DNA of 49,855 bases. Origin: an uncultured Acidobacteriota bacterium. GTDB lineage: Bacteria; Acidobacteriota; UBA6911; CAINFC01. The stretch covers positions 1 through 49,855 of the forward strand of contig CAINFC010000125.1 in the NCBI GenBank assembly GCA_903847975.1, given 5' to 3'. Positions within the stretch are counted from its first letter, which is position 1. Every line of letters starts with the position of its first letter. Shown piece by piece: positions 1-8,120 of the stretch. The position numbers were made by a program, and so were the translations under genes. The notes under the pieces were generated by a model that had not been told where the DNA came from, made no database searches, and was given only the letters and a program-made list of their open reading frames with translations.

Positions 1-104
1 CCGGGGCAGGCGCGAAACGCGCCAACCCCGGGCTGTGTTACGAAGATCCATACGGGCTTTCCCCAACGGAAATCCACAGGTGTGGGACTTTTTGCCGGAC
101 CATC
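1..104 (+). repeat. Composite palindromic repeat, copy A (left end cut by window)
   Basis: This copy aligns almost base for base with the reverse complement of 18825-18950 and continues the sequence with which the window ends (49641-49855). It holds the hairpin CCGGGG..GCGCGCC..CCCCGGG and the degenerate hairpin GAAG..GGGCTT. It ends in the terminal motif ACTTTTT-N8-ATCA (87-105). The same terminal sequence, with one or two changes, bounds both sides of copy B. No open frame of note is present. The left part lies outside the window. Confidence 0.85.
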
Positions 105-109
105 AGAAA

Positions 110-269
110 TGATAATCTCGCAAAAAATCTTTGCTCAGAGTACAAGCTTTAGCTTGCCTGGCACAAGCGGAAACCTGCTTGTAGCACGCAGCCTGAAGGC
201 TGTACTCAAAACGGTTTTCGTGTGTAAGTTTGTTTTCGGGTTTTTTTAGGACTTTTTGCGAGATTATCA
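110..269. repeat. MITE-like element with 17-bp terminal inverted repeats and a cloverleaf core
   Basis: TGATAATCTCGCAAAAA at 110-126 is repeated as a perfect inverted copy at 253-269. Inside, GAGTAC (138-143) pairs with GTACTC (202-207) and encloses three hairpins: AAGCT/AGCTT (144-155), ACAAGC/GCTTGT (163-182) and CAGCCT/AGGCTG (189-202). Both outer edges sit in ATCAGAAATGAT (102-113 and 266-277), which could be a target duplication but is itself partly palindromic. There is no coding capacity, so a non-autonomous element or a structured repeat is the likely reading. It abuts copy A. Confidence 0.75.
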
Positions 270-363
270 GAAATGATGAAGCGGCAAAAATGGTTCTCGC
301 AGAAGCACTTGCATGGCTTTCCGGACTTTTTATGAACGAATCAGGAATGCGAAGGGGTAAAAG

Positions 364-1029
364 ATGAAAAAGCTTTTCGGCTGTCTGTTCCTGCTGGGGT
401 TCGGGGCTGTGATGCTTCTGGCCGTCTGGCTTTTCCCGTCGGCGTTTCTTCCCTTCCTCGGCCGGATGCTGGTGGCCCAGGATGCGCCCGCGCAGGCCGC
501 CTTTATTGTGGTGCTGAGCGGCGATTCCCCCGCCCGGGCGCTGGGCGGTTGGGAGCTTTACAGGCAGGGCTTGGCGCCGACTATTCTTCTGACCCAGCCC
601 ACCCGGGGAGCGGCAGAGCTGGCTCTGGAGCGAAAAGGAATTCGCTACCCCGAGTTCACGGAAATCGACCGGAAAACCCTGCTGGAGCTCGGGGTTCCGG
701 AAAAGAGAATCCTCCTTCTCTCGGAGCGGGCAGACAGCACCCTGTCCGAAGCGCGCCTGACCCGAGCTTTCTTCGGCAATGAACCGCCCCAAAGGATTCT
801 CCTGGTGACATCCCGATACCACTCCCGCCGGGCGAAAATGACCTTTCAGCAGGTTTTCGGATCCGCCACGGAAATCCTGTCCGCCCCAACCGCCTACGAC
901 GATTTCGATCCCGACCGCTGGTGGCAAAGCCGTAACGGAATCCGCAACCTGGTCTTCGAATATGAAAAGGGGCTGCTTTATATGGGCCTGATTTTCTGGG
1001 ATCGCTTCAGGCCCTGGAAAACGGATTAA
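364..1029 (+). CDS. YdcF/SanA-family (DUF218) membrane-anchored protein
   Basis: A 221-residue protein with one N-terminal hydrophobic segment (about residues 4-28) followed by a DUF218 domain. The domain starts with an IVVLSGD strand and contains LLTQPTRG, SERADSTLSEA and ILLVTSRYHSRRA, which match the conserved nucleotide-binding-like loops of this family (YdcF, SanA, ElyC). Members act at the cell envelope in cell-wall or vancomycin-barrier roles, but the biochemical activity is unproven. AAGGGG precedes the ATG. The leader is made of repeat DNA, with an ACTTTTT-N8-ATCA end motif at 325-343. The stop overlaps the convergent gene at 1026 by a few bases. Confidence 0.8.
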   Translation: MKKLFGCLFLLGFGAVMLLAVWLFPSAFLPFLGRMLVAQDAPAQAAFIVVLSGDSPARALGGWELYRQGLAPTILLTQPTRGAAELALERKGIRYPEFTEIDRKTLLELGVPEKRILLLSERADSTLSEARLTRAFFGNEPPQRILLVTSRYHSRRAKMTFQQVFGSATEILSAPTAYDDFDPDRWWQSRNGIRNLVFEYEKGLLYMGLIFWDRFRPWKTD

Positions 1030-1751
1030 TTTCCGGATCCCTTCTTTGCCGACCAGGAACCGGGCCCCATGTCGTTATAGGTAAAGGAGCCGGTCATGCG
1101 CTCCGGATTTTCGATATCCCCGCTGCACTTGATTTTCATCGGCTCCCCCTGATATACCACCTGGAAGGAAAGCTCGATCTTTTTCTCTTTGACGGAACCT
1201 GTAATCTGGGTCTCGCCCATGTTGCTTTTGGCGGTTCCGGTCAGCTTTTCCCCTTCCTGGGCCAACTGGAAGTCCGCCGTCTGCAAGCCATTGGGAGTAT
1301 CGAATTCGAATTTCCATGGCCCGGTCAGACCCGACGATCCCGCGGACTGGGCCGGGGCTTCCGCACGGCGGGTCGCCGTCCAGTTCCCATTCCCGTAGGA
1401 TGCCAGGTCGGCCTCCCCCTTCATGGATGTCCCCTGAATTTTCCCTTTGAAATGAAAGGTCTGCTCCTGGCCTTCGATGGGCATCTTGAGGACTATTTCC
1501 ATGTCTTCTCCCTTCAGGGAAACGCTCTGAAACGGCAATTCCCCGCGGGAGTGACGCAGCGCCCCGCTCCAGGCTTCTCCCTCTTTTTTAAAAGTGACGA
1601 CCACCTGGCGTTCGCCGGCCGGGGCGCTGACATTCATATCCCAGGTGCCGGCCAGCTCGGCCGCCCCCTGAGCGAAAATCGCGGGCCAAAGGACCGCCGA
1701 AAGCAAAAGGCAAAAAAACAAACCGGTCCAGAGACGGCATAATGAGTTCAT
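1026..1751 (-). CDS. Exported protein of two tandem lipocalin-like repeats, function unknown
   Basis: A 241-residue protein starting at 1751, where GGGAGGATT precedes the ATG; a longer open frame upstream has no ribosome site and overlaps the next gene. A signal peptide ends near AIFAQGA (about residue 28). The mature part is two copies of a domain of about 90 residues. Each copy opens with a G(T/P)W(D/K) motif, has alternating polar beta-strands with K-G-E-D or K-E-K-K turns, and ends in a G-W-(T/S)-A tract. This suggests an internal duplication of a beta-barrel or sandwich domain. No catalytic motif was recognised. It probably acts in the periplasm. Confidence 0.7.
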   Translation of the reverse strand: MNSLCRLWTGLFFCLLLSAVLWPAIFAQGAAELAGTWDMNVSAPAGERQVVVTFKKEGEAWSGALRHSRGELPFQSVSLKGEDMEIVLKMPIEGQEQTFHFKGKIQGTSMKGEADLASYGNGNWTATRRAEAPAQSAGSSGLTGPWKFEFDTPNGLQTADFQLAQEGEKLTGTAKSNMGETQITGSVKEKKIELSFQVVYQGEPMKIKCSGDIENPERMTGSFTYNDMGPGSWSAKKGSGN

Positions 1752-1849
1752 CCGAAATCCTCCCAGAAAATGGATTAGAAAAAAATAAAAACGTTTTATT
1801 CCCGACCGCAGCCCGGCATGGAGCCGGACTTGGGCACCAAGGTATCCGT

Positions 1850-2638
1850 CTAGCCGGCGGAGCTTGCCGTGGGAACCTCGTCTGCGGCGTGGGATGCCTC
1901 CCGGCCGGCGGGTTCCGGAACCGGAGGCTTGGGGCTGGGAAGGCGGTACAGTATACGCCCGCAGCTGTCGCACTGCCGCAGGACATCCCCGTTGCGGATA
2001 TCCGTGTAAACCTGGGGCCGCAGTCGGACCCGGCAGACCATGCAGCATCCGCCCTGGGCTTCCGCCAGTCCGATGCCGTTGCGCCGTTCGGCAATGCGCC
2101 GGTACTGGCTCAGCCAATCGCGGTTCACCTTCCCTTCCGCCTCTGCGCGGATGGCCAGCAGCCCGTCGTGGGCCTGCTGATGGTTGGCGGCAATGGCTTC
2201 CAGTTCGCGCCGCTGGATCAGGAGCTTCCCTTCGTCCTGCTTGAAAACGCCTTCCGATTCCTTGATTCCGTTGAGACAGGCCTCAATGGTTTCCATGCTC
2301 TCCAGAATCCGGTCTTCCGTTTTGCGGATTTCCGTTTCGCAAAGCTCGATTTCCTTGAGCATGGCAGAATACTCGCGGTTGTTTTTCACCGCCATGAGCT
2401 GTTCTTTATATTTGGCAAGCTTGATTTTGAGGGACTCAACTTCCAGCTCGTCCTGGCGGCGTTGTTTCTGCTTTTCGGCGAGCTGTTCCTTGAGGGAATT
2501 CAGCTGTTCGGCTGCTTTTTCGATGGAGGAATCAATTTCCTGGAGTTGAAGGGGAATGCTTTGTATCCGGCGATCGGATTCGAGGATATTGAGGTCGATT
2601 TGCTGTAGATCAATCAGCGCTTGCAAGTCCGCAATCAC
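1850..2638 (-). CDS. Coiled-coil zinc-ribbon protein (CdsZ/DUF164 family)
   Basis: A 262-residue protein beginning with GTG, seven bases behind a clear AAGGAGA. Residues about 5-170 are heptad-rich coiled coil. The C-terminal third carries a C4 zinc ribbon: CCMVC, then QCDSCG about 25 residues later. This architecture is that of the DUF164/zf-RING_7 family, which includes Helicobacter HP0958 (FlgZ) and chlamydial CdsZ. In those organisms it serves as a chaperone or stability factor for flagella or type III secretion. No flagellar or secretion gene is nearby, so the partner here is unknown. A short acidic Pro/Ala-rich tail follows the ribbon. Confidence 0.85.
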   Translation of the reverse strand: MIADLQALIDLQQIDLNILESDRRIQSIPLQLQEIDSSIEKAAEQLNSLKEQLAEKQKQRRQDELEVESLKIKLAKYKEQLMAVKNNREYSAMLKEIELCETEIRKTEDRILESMETIEACLNGIKESEGVFKQDEGKLLIQRRELEAIAANHQQAHDGLLAIRAEAEGKVNRDWLSQYRRIAERRNGIGLAEAQGGCCMVCRVRLRPQVYTDIRNGDVLRQCDSCGRILYRLPSPKPPVPEPAGREASHAADEVPTASSAG

Positions 2639-2924
2639 GCCCGTTCTCCTTGAATTTGTTCATGCGCTGAAAAAAGAGGCGCGCTCTCTTGGGCTTTCAA
2701 TTTTCTCGTCTGCATTACCCCCATATCTTAGCGTCAGCCTTCGGAGATGTCAACTTCTTTCCTGAACTCCTGTGGGAGCCCAATCATTTCACAGGAAGAC
2801 GGGAAGGTCGGGAAGGAAGATTGGAGCAGGCAGGGCCTTCCCGCCGTGGAGCAGGACTTTGTACCAGGGCATCACGACGGATGGAGGCGCATCTGCCCCT
2901 GCTTCCGGCGATACGGAGGCTCCC
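2639..2924. other. Intergenic stretch, nothing recognised
   Basis: It lies between the start of the zinc-ribbon gene and the stop of the M48 gene, both on the minus strand. No convincing reading frame, RNA or hairpin terminator was seen. It probably holds the promoter of the zinc-ribbon gene. Confidence 0.5.
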
Positions 2925-4187
2925 CTAATCCTGCGGCGGCGTCTTTTCGGTGGAGGTCTCCGTCGGCGGGGGCGGCGTGTCCGTATTTCTCTTCAGGGTA
3001 GGTTTTTCCTTTCCGGAGCTGCTGGTCGATTCCGGCGCCGTCTGCGTGGAATCGGGCTGAGGATCGGTGCTGTCCTTCAGCGTCGGCTTTCCGCTGTCCG
3101 TGGAAGCGGGCGTTTTTTCCGGAGCGGGATCCCCGGAGTCGGCCGGCCCTTCGTTGGGCCGCTTCAGGGTAGGCTTGCTCTTCTTGGGCTCCTGCTTGCC
3201 ATCCGGATCGGAGGGATCCGATCCGCCATCGTCGCCTCCGCCCGAGCGCCGCTTCAAGGTCGGCCGCTTTCTTTCCAGAGGAGACTTGGATCCCTCCGCA
3301 TTCATGGCTACGTTATCGATCGATTTGATACGCGATTTGATCCGCTGGAACTCGGAGGTGTCCACCATGTAATCGTCTTTTTCCGGCAGGAACCGCTGCT
3401 CGTCGAGCGCCGCCACAATCCGGTCTTCCGTGCTGGGATGGGTTCGGAACCATCCGGCAAAAGTCCCCGGCTTCTTCTTCTCGTTGGCCATCAGCTTTTC
3501 GAAAAAAGAAACATAAGCGTTCGGGTCATACCCCGTGTTCCACATGTACTGAATTCCCAACTGATCCGCTTCCCGCTCCGACTCCCGGGTAATGCCCAGC
3601 AGACTCAGGTTGATCCCCAGGCCCATCCCGTTCTGGGCCGCCATGCCGATCCAGCCTCCCATGAACAGAACCGGGATGGAGGCAAACTGCATGATCTGGG
3701 CCTTGCTCAGCCGCTCGGTGGCATGCCTGGCCGTGACATGAGATATCTCATGAGCCATGACCCCCGCCAGTTCGGATTCATTTTCCGCCGAAAGAATCAG
3801 CCCCTTATTCACATAGAAATAGCCTCCGGGGAGGGCAAAGGCGTTCACCTCATCGGTATCCACCACCTTGATATGAAAAGGTACGCGGGCATCGGAGTGC
3901 CGGACGATGTTCTGGCCGATGCGGTCCACGTATTCGGAAACCACCGGGTCGTCGTACATCTTGGCTGTCTGCTCGAACTCGGCGGCAAACTGCGACCCGA
4001 TCTGGATTTCCTTGTCGAAGGAGACAAAGTTGGGGAAAAGACCGAATATTCGCCCGTTGATATCCCGATTTCCAATCTTGTCGATATCGCCCAACTTCCT
4101 GCTGGCTTCCACAATGCCCGTGAAACCGAGAATAAGAGCCATCAGGGTCAATGTCCACCCTAAAGATTTGATTCGAATCTGGCTCAT
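2925..4187 (-). CDS. M48-family metalloprotease with a PTLKR-repeat tail
   Basis: A 420-residue protein. The ATG at 4187 is preceded by AGGAGA; an upstream in-frame start at 4262 lacks one. An N-terminal hydrophobic segment (about residues 7-27) anchors or exports it. The M48 domain carries the zinc motif HEISH (about residue 143) and ESEREAD further on, which supplies the third ligand, as in periplasmic BepA/LoiP-type quality-control proteases. After about residue 285 the protein becomes a low-complexity Pro/Ser/Asp/Lys tail. It contains four copies of PTLK(R/D) spaced 30-40 residues apart, plus a related PLERK. The tail is not part of the known protease fold. Confidence 0.88.
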   Translation of the reverse strand: MSQIRIKSLGWTLTLMALILGFTGIVEASRKLGDIDKIGNRDINGRIFGLFPNFVSFDKEIQIGSQFAAEFEQTAKMYDDPVVSEYVDRIGQNIVRHSDARVPFHIKVVDTDEVNAFALPGGYFYVNKGLILSAENESELAGVMAHEISHVTARHATERLSKAQIMQFASIPVLFMGGWIGMAAQNGMGLGINLSLLGITRESEREADQLGIQYMWNTGYDPNAYVSFFEKLMANEKKKPGTFAGWFRTHPSTEDRIVAALDEQRFLPEKDDYMVDTSEFQRIKSRIKSIDNVAMNAEGSKSPLERKRPTLKRRSGGGDDGGSDPSDPDGKQEPKKSKPTLKRPNEGPADSGDPAPEKTPASTDSGKPTLKDSTDPQPDSTQTAPESTSSSGKEKPTLKRNTDTPPPPTETSTEKTPPQD

Positions 4188-4263
4188 GACCGTTTCTCCT
4201 GCTACAATAATAATCCTGAAAAAGGGTTTCCGGCCTGCAGCCGTCGTGGCGGCAGGCAGCAAA

Positions 4264-4289
4264 TATCATTATTATAGACTTCACAAGTC
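4264..4289 (-). promoter_or_regulatory. Putative promoter and small operator of the M48 gene
   Basis: On the minus strand a perfect TATAAT lies at 4276-4271, which would give a leader of about 75 bases before the ATG at 4187. Immediately upstream is the inverted repeat GACTT-CAC-AAGTC (4277-4289), which could bind a regulator. The -35 box is weak. The region is shared with the divergent nnr gene. Confidence 0.4.
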
Positions 4290-4354
4290 CATAAAAGGTT
4301 CCAAATTAATCGTAATACAGCCCGGCAGCCCCGTCAATCCATCACGAGGTGTTT

Positions 4355-6010
4355 ATGAAAATTCTGACCGCCCGACAAATGCAAGAGGTCGACCTTTCCA
4401 CCACAAAGAAAGTGGGAATCCCCGGACTGCTGCTGATGGAAAACGCCGCACAGGCGGTGGTTCGCGCCCTGGAATTCGGGCGGGAGAAAATGCAGGGGGC
4501 CAGGATACTGATCGTTTGCGGGAAAGGGAACAATGGTGGGGACGGTCTGGCCGCTGCGCGCCTGCTGGCCGTACGGGGAGCCTGTCCGGAGGTCTGCCTC
4601 CTGGCCGCCCCCCAGGACATGCAGGGGGATGCCGCTCAGAACTACCGGATGACCTCTCTCTCCCGGATTCCCCTGCATTTCATGGCCGGCAGGCCGGCTG
4701 CCGATTGGCCGGAAGACTGGACGAATTTCGACGCGGTCATCGATGCCATCCTGGGAACGGGACTCAAGGGGGCGGCTTCCGGCAGGGCCGCCGAGGCGAT
4801 CGAGTGGATCAACGGCAAATTTAAGGGCCAGGTCCTGTCTGTCGACCTCCCTTCCGGAATGGAAGCCGACTCCGGAATGCTGTCCGGTCCGGTCGTTTGC
4901 GCGGATGCTACAGTGACCTTCACCTCCCCCAAGCTCTGCCATGTATTGCCCCCCGGCTGCGTCTGCTGCGGAAAGACTTGGGTGGCCCCGATCGGAACGC
5001 CTTCCTTTCTGCTGGATTCCGTCCCCGCCGGCCCGGAGTGGATCACCCCTTCCCTGCTGAGTCCGGTCGTGCAAGCCCGGGAGATCGCGGCGCACAAAGG
5101 CTCCTTCGGGCGCGTCCTGATCCTGGCCGGCAGCTCCGGCAAGTGCGGAGCCGCCGCTATGGCCGGCATGGCGGCCTTGCGCAGCGGAGCCGGACTGGTA
5201 AAAGTGGCGGTTCCCAGGGGGATCCAGAGCGTGGTCAGCAGCTTCTCGCCGGAATACATGACCGAGGGCCTGCCGGAAACAGCAGCCGGCTTTTTTTCCG
5301 GCGACGCCCTGCCGGAAGCCGTCGATCTGATTCGGGCGCATGACACGGTGGCCATCGGGCCGGGAATCGGGCAGAATCCGGATGTAGCTCGCTTTCTGGA
5401 GGGAGTCCTCCGGGAAACCCGCTGCCCGGTGGTGCTGGACGCGGATGCCATCAATTGCCTGGCCGCCTGGCCGATCGAAATTCCCGGAGCGGAGGAACGG
5501 ATCGTGGTGATCACGCCTCATCCGGGGGAAATGTCACGGCTCACAGGAAAAAGTGCTGCGGAAATCCAGCGGGACAGGATTGGAATTGCCGTGGAAGTCG
5601 CCGTCAGCAGAGGCTTTTACACCATTCTCAAGGGTGCCAGGACCATTCTGGCCAGTCCGGACGGCCGGGTGCACATCAACCCCACCGGCAATCCCGGAAT
5701 GGCCACAGCAGGCTCCGGCGATGTGCTCACCGGCCTGGTTGCCTCCCTCCTCGGCCAACAGCTGCTGCGCAGCGCCGGAGGCCGCCTGGAACCCGCGGAA
5801 GTCCTCCAGGCTCTGGATACAGCGGTATACTGGCACGGCCTGGCGGGCGATGCCGCCGCTGCTGCCGGCGGGCAGATGTCCGTGACCGCAACCGACCTGA
5901 TCCGGTATCTCCCGGAAACCCACAGCCTGCTTCTTTCCCCGGAGACCATAGATCCCGGAGGGCTTCTGCCGCTGCATCCGGAGCCGGCCTCCAGAAAAAA
6001 GGTCTCATGA
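4355..6010 (+). CDS. nnr: Bifunctional NAD(P)H-hydrate epimerase / ADP-dependent dehydratase
   Basis: A 551-residue fusion that repairs damaged NADHX and NADPHX. The N-terminal YjeF_N domain (about residues 1-215) has the Rossmann motif VCGKGNNGGDGL and epimerises the hydrates. The C-terminal ribokinase-like domain (about 225-510) has VLAGSSGKCGAA, ITPHPGEMSRL and the nucleotide loop TAGSGDVLTG, and dehydrates them using ADP. The length is normal for Nnr. ATG 4355 follows ACGAGGTG at good distance; a GTG two codons earlier is less likely. The stop overlaps the start of tsaE (ATGA), as in many bacteria where nnr and tsaE are paired. Confidence 0.95.
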   Translation: MKILTARQMQEVDLSTTKKVGIPGLLLMENAAQAVVRALEFGREKMQGARILIVCGKGNNGGDGLAAARLLAVRGACPEVCLLAAPQDMQGDAAQNYRMTSLSRIPLHFMAGRPAADWPEDWTNFDAVIDAILGTGLKGAASGRAAEAIEWINGKFKGQVLSVDLPSGMEADSGMLSGPVVCADATVTFTSPKLCHVLPPGCVCCGKTWVAPIGTPSFLLDSVPAGPEWITPSLLSPVVQAREIAAHKGSFGRVLILAGSSGKCGAAAMAGMAALRSGAGLVKVAVPRGIQSVVSSFSPEYMTEGLPETAAGFFSGDALPEAVDLIRAHDTVAIGPGIGQNPDVARFLEGVLRETRCPVVLDADAINCLAAWPIEIPGAEERIVVITPHPGEMSRLTGKSAAEIQRDRIGIAVEVAVSRGFYTILKGARTILASPDGRVHINPTGNPGMATAGSGDVLTGLVASLLGQQLLRSAGGRLEPAEVLQALDTAVYWHGLAGDAAAAAGGQMSVTATDLIRYLPETHSLLLSPETIDPGGLLPLHPEPASRKKVS

Positions 6011-6507
6011 GCGCCCGGACACCATCGGCAAAAGGACTGCCGCCCGCCGGACAGCCGGTGGCCGGCCTGTTCCCGGACAAGGCCACGGAGGTGTTCCTCA
6101 GCCGGTCCGTCGAGGAAACCATGGCCTGGGGGAAAACCCTGGGGGCCAGGATTTCCCCACCACTGGCAATCCTCCTGACCGGGAGCCTCGGTACCGGCAA
6201 AACCACCCTGGTCAAGGGCCTGACGTCCGGGATGGGTGTCGAGGAGCAGGAGGAGGTCAACAGCCCGTCTTATACGCTGATGAACATGTACCAGGGACGC
6301 TTTCGGATCTATCACCTGGACCTGTACCGCCTGTCCTCCGACCGCGACCTGGATAACATTGGCTTGTTCGACCTCCTGGAGGACGGGTCGGGAGTGGTCC
6401 TGATCGAGTGGGGTGAACTCGCCTCACCCTGGATTTCCCACGGATGGCGAATCCATATCGACGATCTGGGAAAGGACGAACGACGCCTCACACTACAATT
6501 TTTTTGA
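6007..6507 (+). CDS. tsaE: tRNA threonylcarbamoyladenosine biosynthesis ATPase TsaE
   Basis: A 166-residue P-loop protein needed, with TsaB, TsaC and TsaD, to form t6A37 on ANN-decoding tRNAs. GSLGTGKTT is the Walker A loop. NSPSYTLMN, HLDLYRL and LIEWGEL are the other family signatures. The first 30 residues (Pro/Ala-rich) extend beyond the usual N-terminus. The ATG is inside the nnr stop (ATGA), implying coupled translation. A longer upstream frame lies inside nnr and is not used. The other tsa genes are not in this window. Confidence 0.95.
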   Translation: MSARTPSAKGLPPAGQPVAGLFPDKATEVFLSRSVEETMAWGKTLGARISPPLAILLTGSLGTGKTTLVKGLTSGMGVEEQEEVNSPSYTLMNMYQGRFRIYHLDLYRLSSDRDLDNIGLFDLLEDGSGVVLIEWGELASPWISHGWRIHIDDLGKDERRLTLQFF

Positions 6508-6532
6508 CTTGGGACCGGAATTTAGGTAATTT
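6504..6532 (+). promoter_or_regulatory. Putative sigma-70-type promoter before the DD-peptidase gene
   Basis: TTGACT (6504-6509), a 17-base spacer and TAATTT (6527-6532) lie at the tsaE stop. The following 70 bases are unusually AT-rich for this window, with a second TATAAA-like box near 6553. The leader to the ATG at 6607 would be about 70 bases. Confidence 0.45.
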
Positions 6533-6606
6533 CTAGAGAACACTACTTAAGATATTATAAATATTAGCTAATTTTTAAATTTAAAAGGAATAAACCGAAG
6601 CGAATC

Positions 6607-8085
6607 ATGAACTCGAACCGTAACAAACATCTTTCGCTTTTTCGAAGTCTGTCCCTGCTTCTTATCCTCTTCCTGGTGCCAGGTCCGGGACTTTCCAAAG
6701 GAAGAACCAGGACATCCCGGCAGGAGCCGGCTCCCGCCGATATCCGTACCAAAATCGATTCTCTGATCCGACTGCGACACATCGGCAAAAACGGGCTGGG
6801 GATCAAGGTTGTATCCCTGCAGGATGGTTCCACCCTTTATTCCCTTAATAATGAAAAGAATTTTGCACCTGCCTCCACCATGAAAATTCTCACCATGGCG
6901 GTCGCGCTGGAGAAGCTGGGTGCCAATTATCGGTGGAAGACCGAACTCTGGGCAGACGGACCCATCACCGAGGGAACGTTGAACGGCAATCTTTACGTCA
7001 AGGGATACGGCAGCCCGTATTTCCTGGAATCCGACATGCAGGCCCTGGCCCAGATGGCACGAAATGCCGGAATCGGCCGGATCCGGGGTCAGCTCTATTT
7101 TGACGACAGCTATTTCGACGGGGTGCGGAACGGCCCGGGCGTGCTGCCCGAGAGCACCAGTTACTACGATCCGATCATATCCGCGCTCTCCTATTCCTTC
7201 AACTTCCTCTCGGTGATCGTCTCTCCCGGCTCCCGGCTCGGCAGTCCGGTGCTGGTGGAGCTGTCCCCGACCAGCAGTCAGATCCAGGTCTCCAACCGGG
7301 CCCGGACCGCCAAAGCCCGCTCGATGGTTTCGGTCGCCTACCGGAAATCCACCGACACCCTGGCCATTTCCGGAAATCTATCCCTCTCCTCGCCTTCCGT
7401 GTATAGAACCTACAAAGTCTTTTCTCCGGAAAATTTCTTTGCCTGCGCGTTTTCAGATCACCTGCAAAAGGAAGGCGTTAAAGTGAGCAGCCAAAGGCCG
7501 GAAGCCAGGGAAGTCGAGCCGGAACGTAGCGGATTCCACCGGGTTGCCGTTCACTATTCCACGCCCCTGATGGAAGTCATGCGGATCATCGGAAAAAACA
7601 GCAATAATTTCATCGCCGACCAGCTTTTCAAGACGCTGGGAGCCGAGATTCTCGGCGCGCCGGGCAGCTTCGAAAAAGGGGCACAGGCCCTGGGCAGATA
7701 TCTGGGGGAGCTGGGATTCAAACCGGGCACTTTCCAGATCAAGGACGGCTCCGGTCTTTCCCACGAAAACCAGCTGTCGGCCGATATCCTGATGGCGGTG
7801 CTGCAGAGAATGTACTTTTCCGACCAGCTGCGCCCCATCTTCGTCGACTCCCTGGCTTGGGCAGGCATGGACGGCACGCTCGGGGAGCGGCTGACTTCGA
7901 CGGAAACCCAGGGCCGTATTTTCGCTAAAACCGGAACTCTCTCGGGTGTCAGCTGCCTTTCGGGCTATGTGGCCGCGCCCCGGCGCGGAGACCTGGCCTT
8001 TTCGATCTTCATCAACGAAACTTTGGGCAGAATCCGGGCCAAGCGGATGGAAGATGCCATTGTCAGCGTTCTGGCCGACGAATAG
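6607..8085 (+). CDS. dacB: D-alanyl-D-alanine carboxypeptidase/endopeptidase (PBP4, S13)
   Basis: A 492-residue exported penicillin-binding protein that trims or cleaves peptidoglycan cross-links in the periplasm. A signal peptide covers about residues 1-31. All three active-site motifs are present: SxxK as STMK (Ser90), SxN as SNN (Ser332) and KTG (Lys441). The long insertion between SxxK and SxN, with GYGSPYF and DDSYFDG, is typical of the S13 class. A ribosome site (AAAAGGAA) is about 15 bases upstream, farther than usual. It starts a same-strand series of four genes reaching 10867. Confidence 0.93.
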   Translation: MNSNRNKHLSLFRSLSLLLILFLVPGPGLSKGRTRTSRQEPAPADIRTKIDSLIRLRHIGKNGLGIKVVSLQDGSTLYSLNNEKNFAPASTMKILTMAVALEKLGANYRWKTELWADGPITEGTLNGNLYVKGYGSPYFLESDMQALAQMARNAGIGRIRGQLYFDDSYFDGVRNGPGVLPESTSYYDPIISALSYSFNFLSVIVSPGSRLGSPVLVELSPTSSQIQVSNRARTAKARSMVSVAYRKSTDTLAISGNLSLSSPSVYRTYKVFSPENFFACAFSDHLQKEGVKVSSQRPEAREVEPERSGFHRVAVHYSTPLMEVMRIIGKNSNNFIADQLFKTLGAEILGAPGSFEKGAQALGRYLGELGFKPGTFQIKDGSGLSHENQLSADILMAVLQRMYFSDQLRPIFVDSLAWAGMDGTLGERLTSTETQGRIFAKTGTLSGVSCLSGYVAAPRRGDLAFSIFINETLGRIRAKRMEDAIVSVLADE

Positions 8086-8120
8086 ACCCACATCCCATTT
8101 TTTCTCCCACGGAAAATCGA

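Noticed and set aside
138-207. Possible tRNA, because of the cloverleaf shape
   Set aside because: The closing stem is six bases and the arms lack the T-loop GTTC pattern, D-loop GG and a proper anticodon arm. The outer inverted repeats point to a repeat element.
103-927. A 274-codon minus-strand frame across the first kilobase
   Set aside because: It begins in the cloverleaf repeat and runs antisense to the YdcF-family gene. Its product is low-complexity and repeat-derived.
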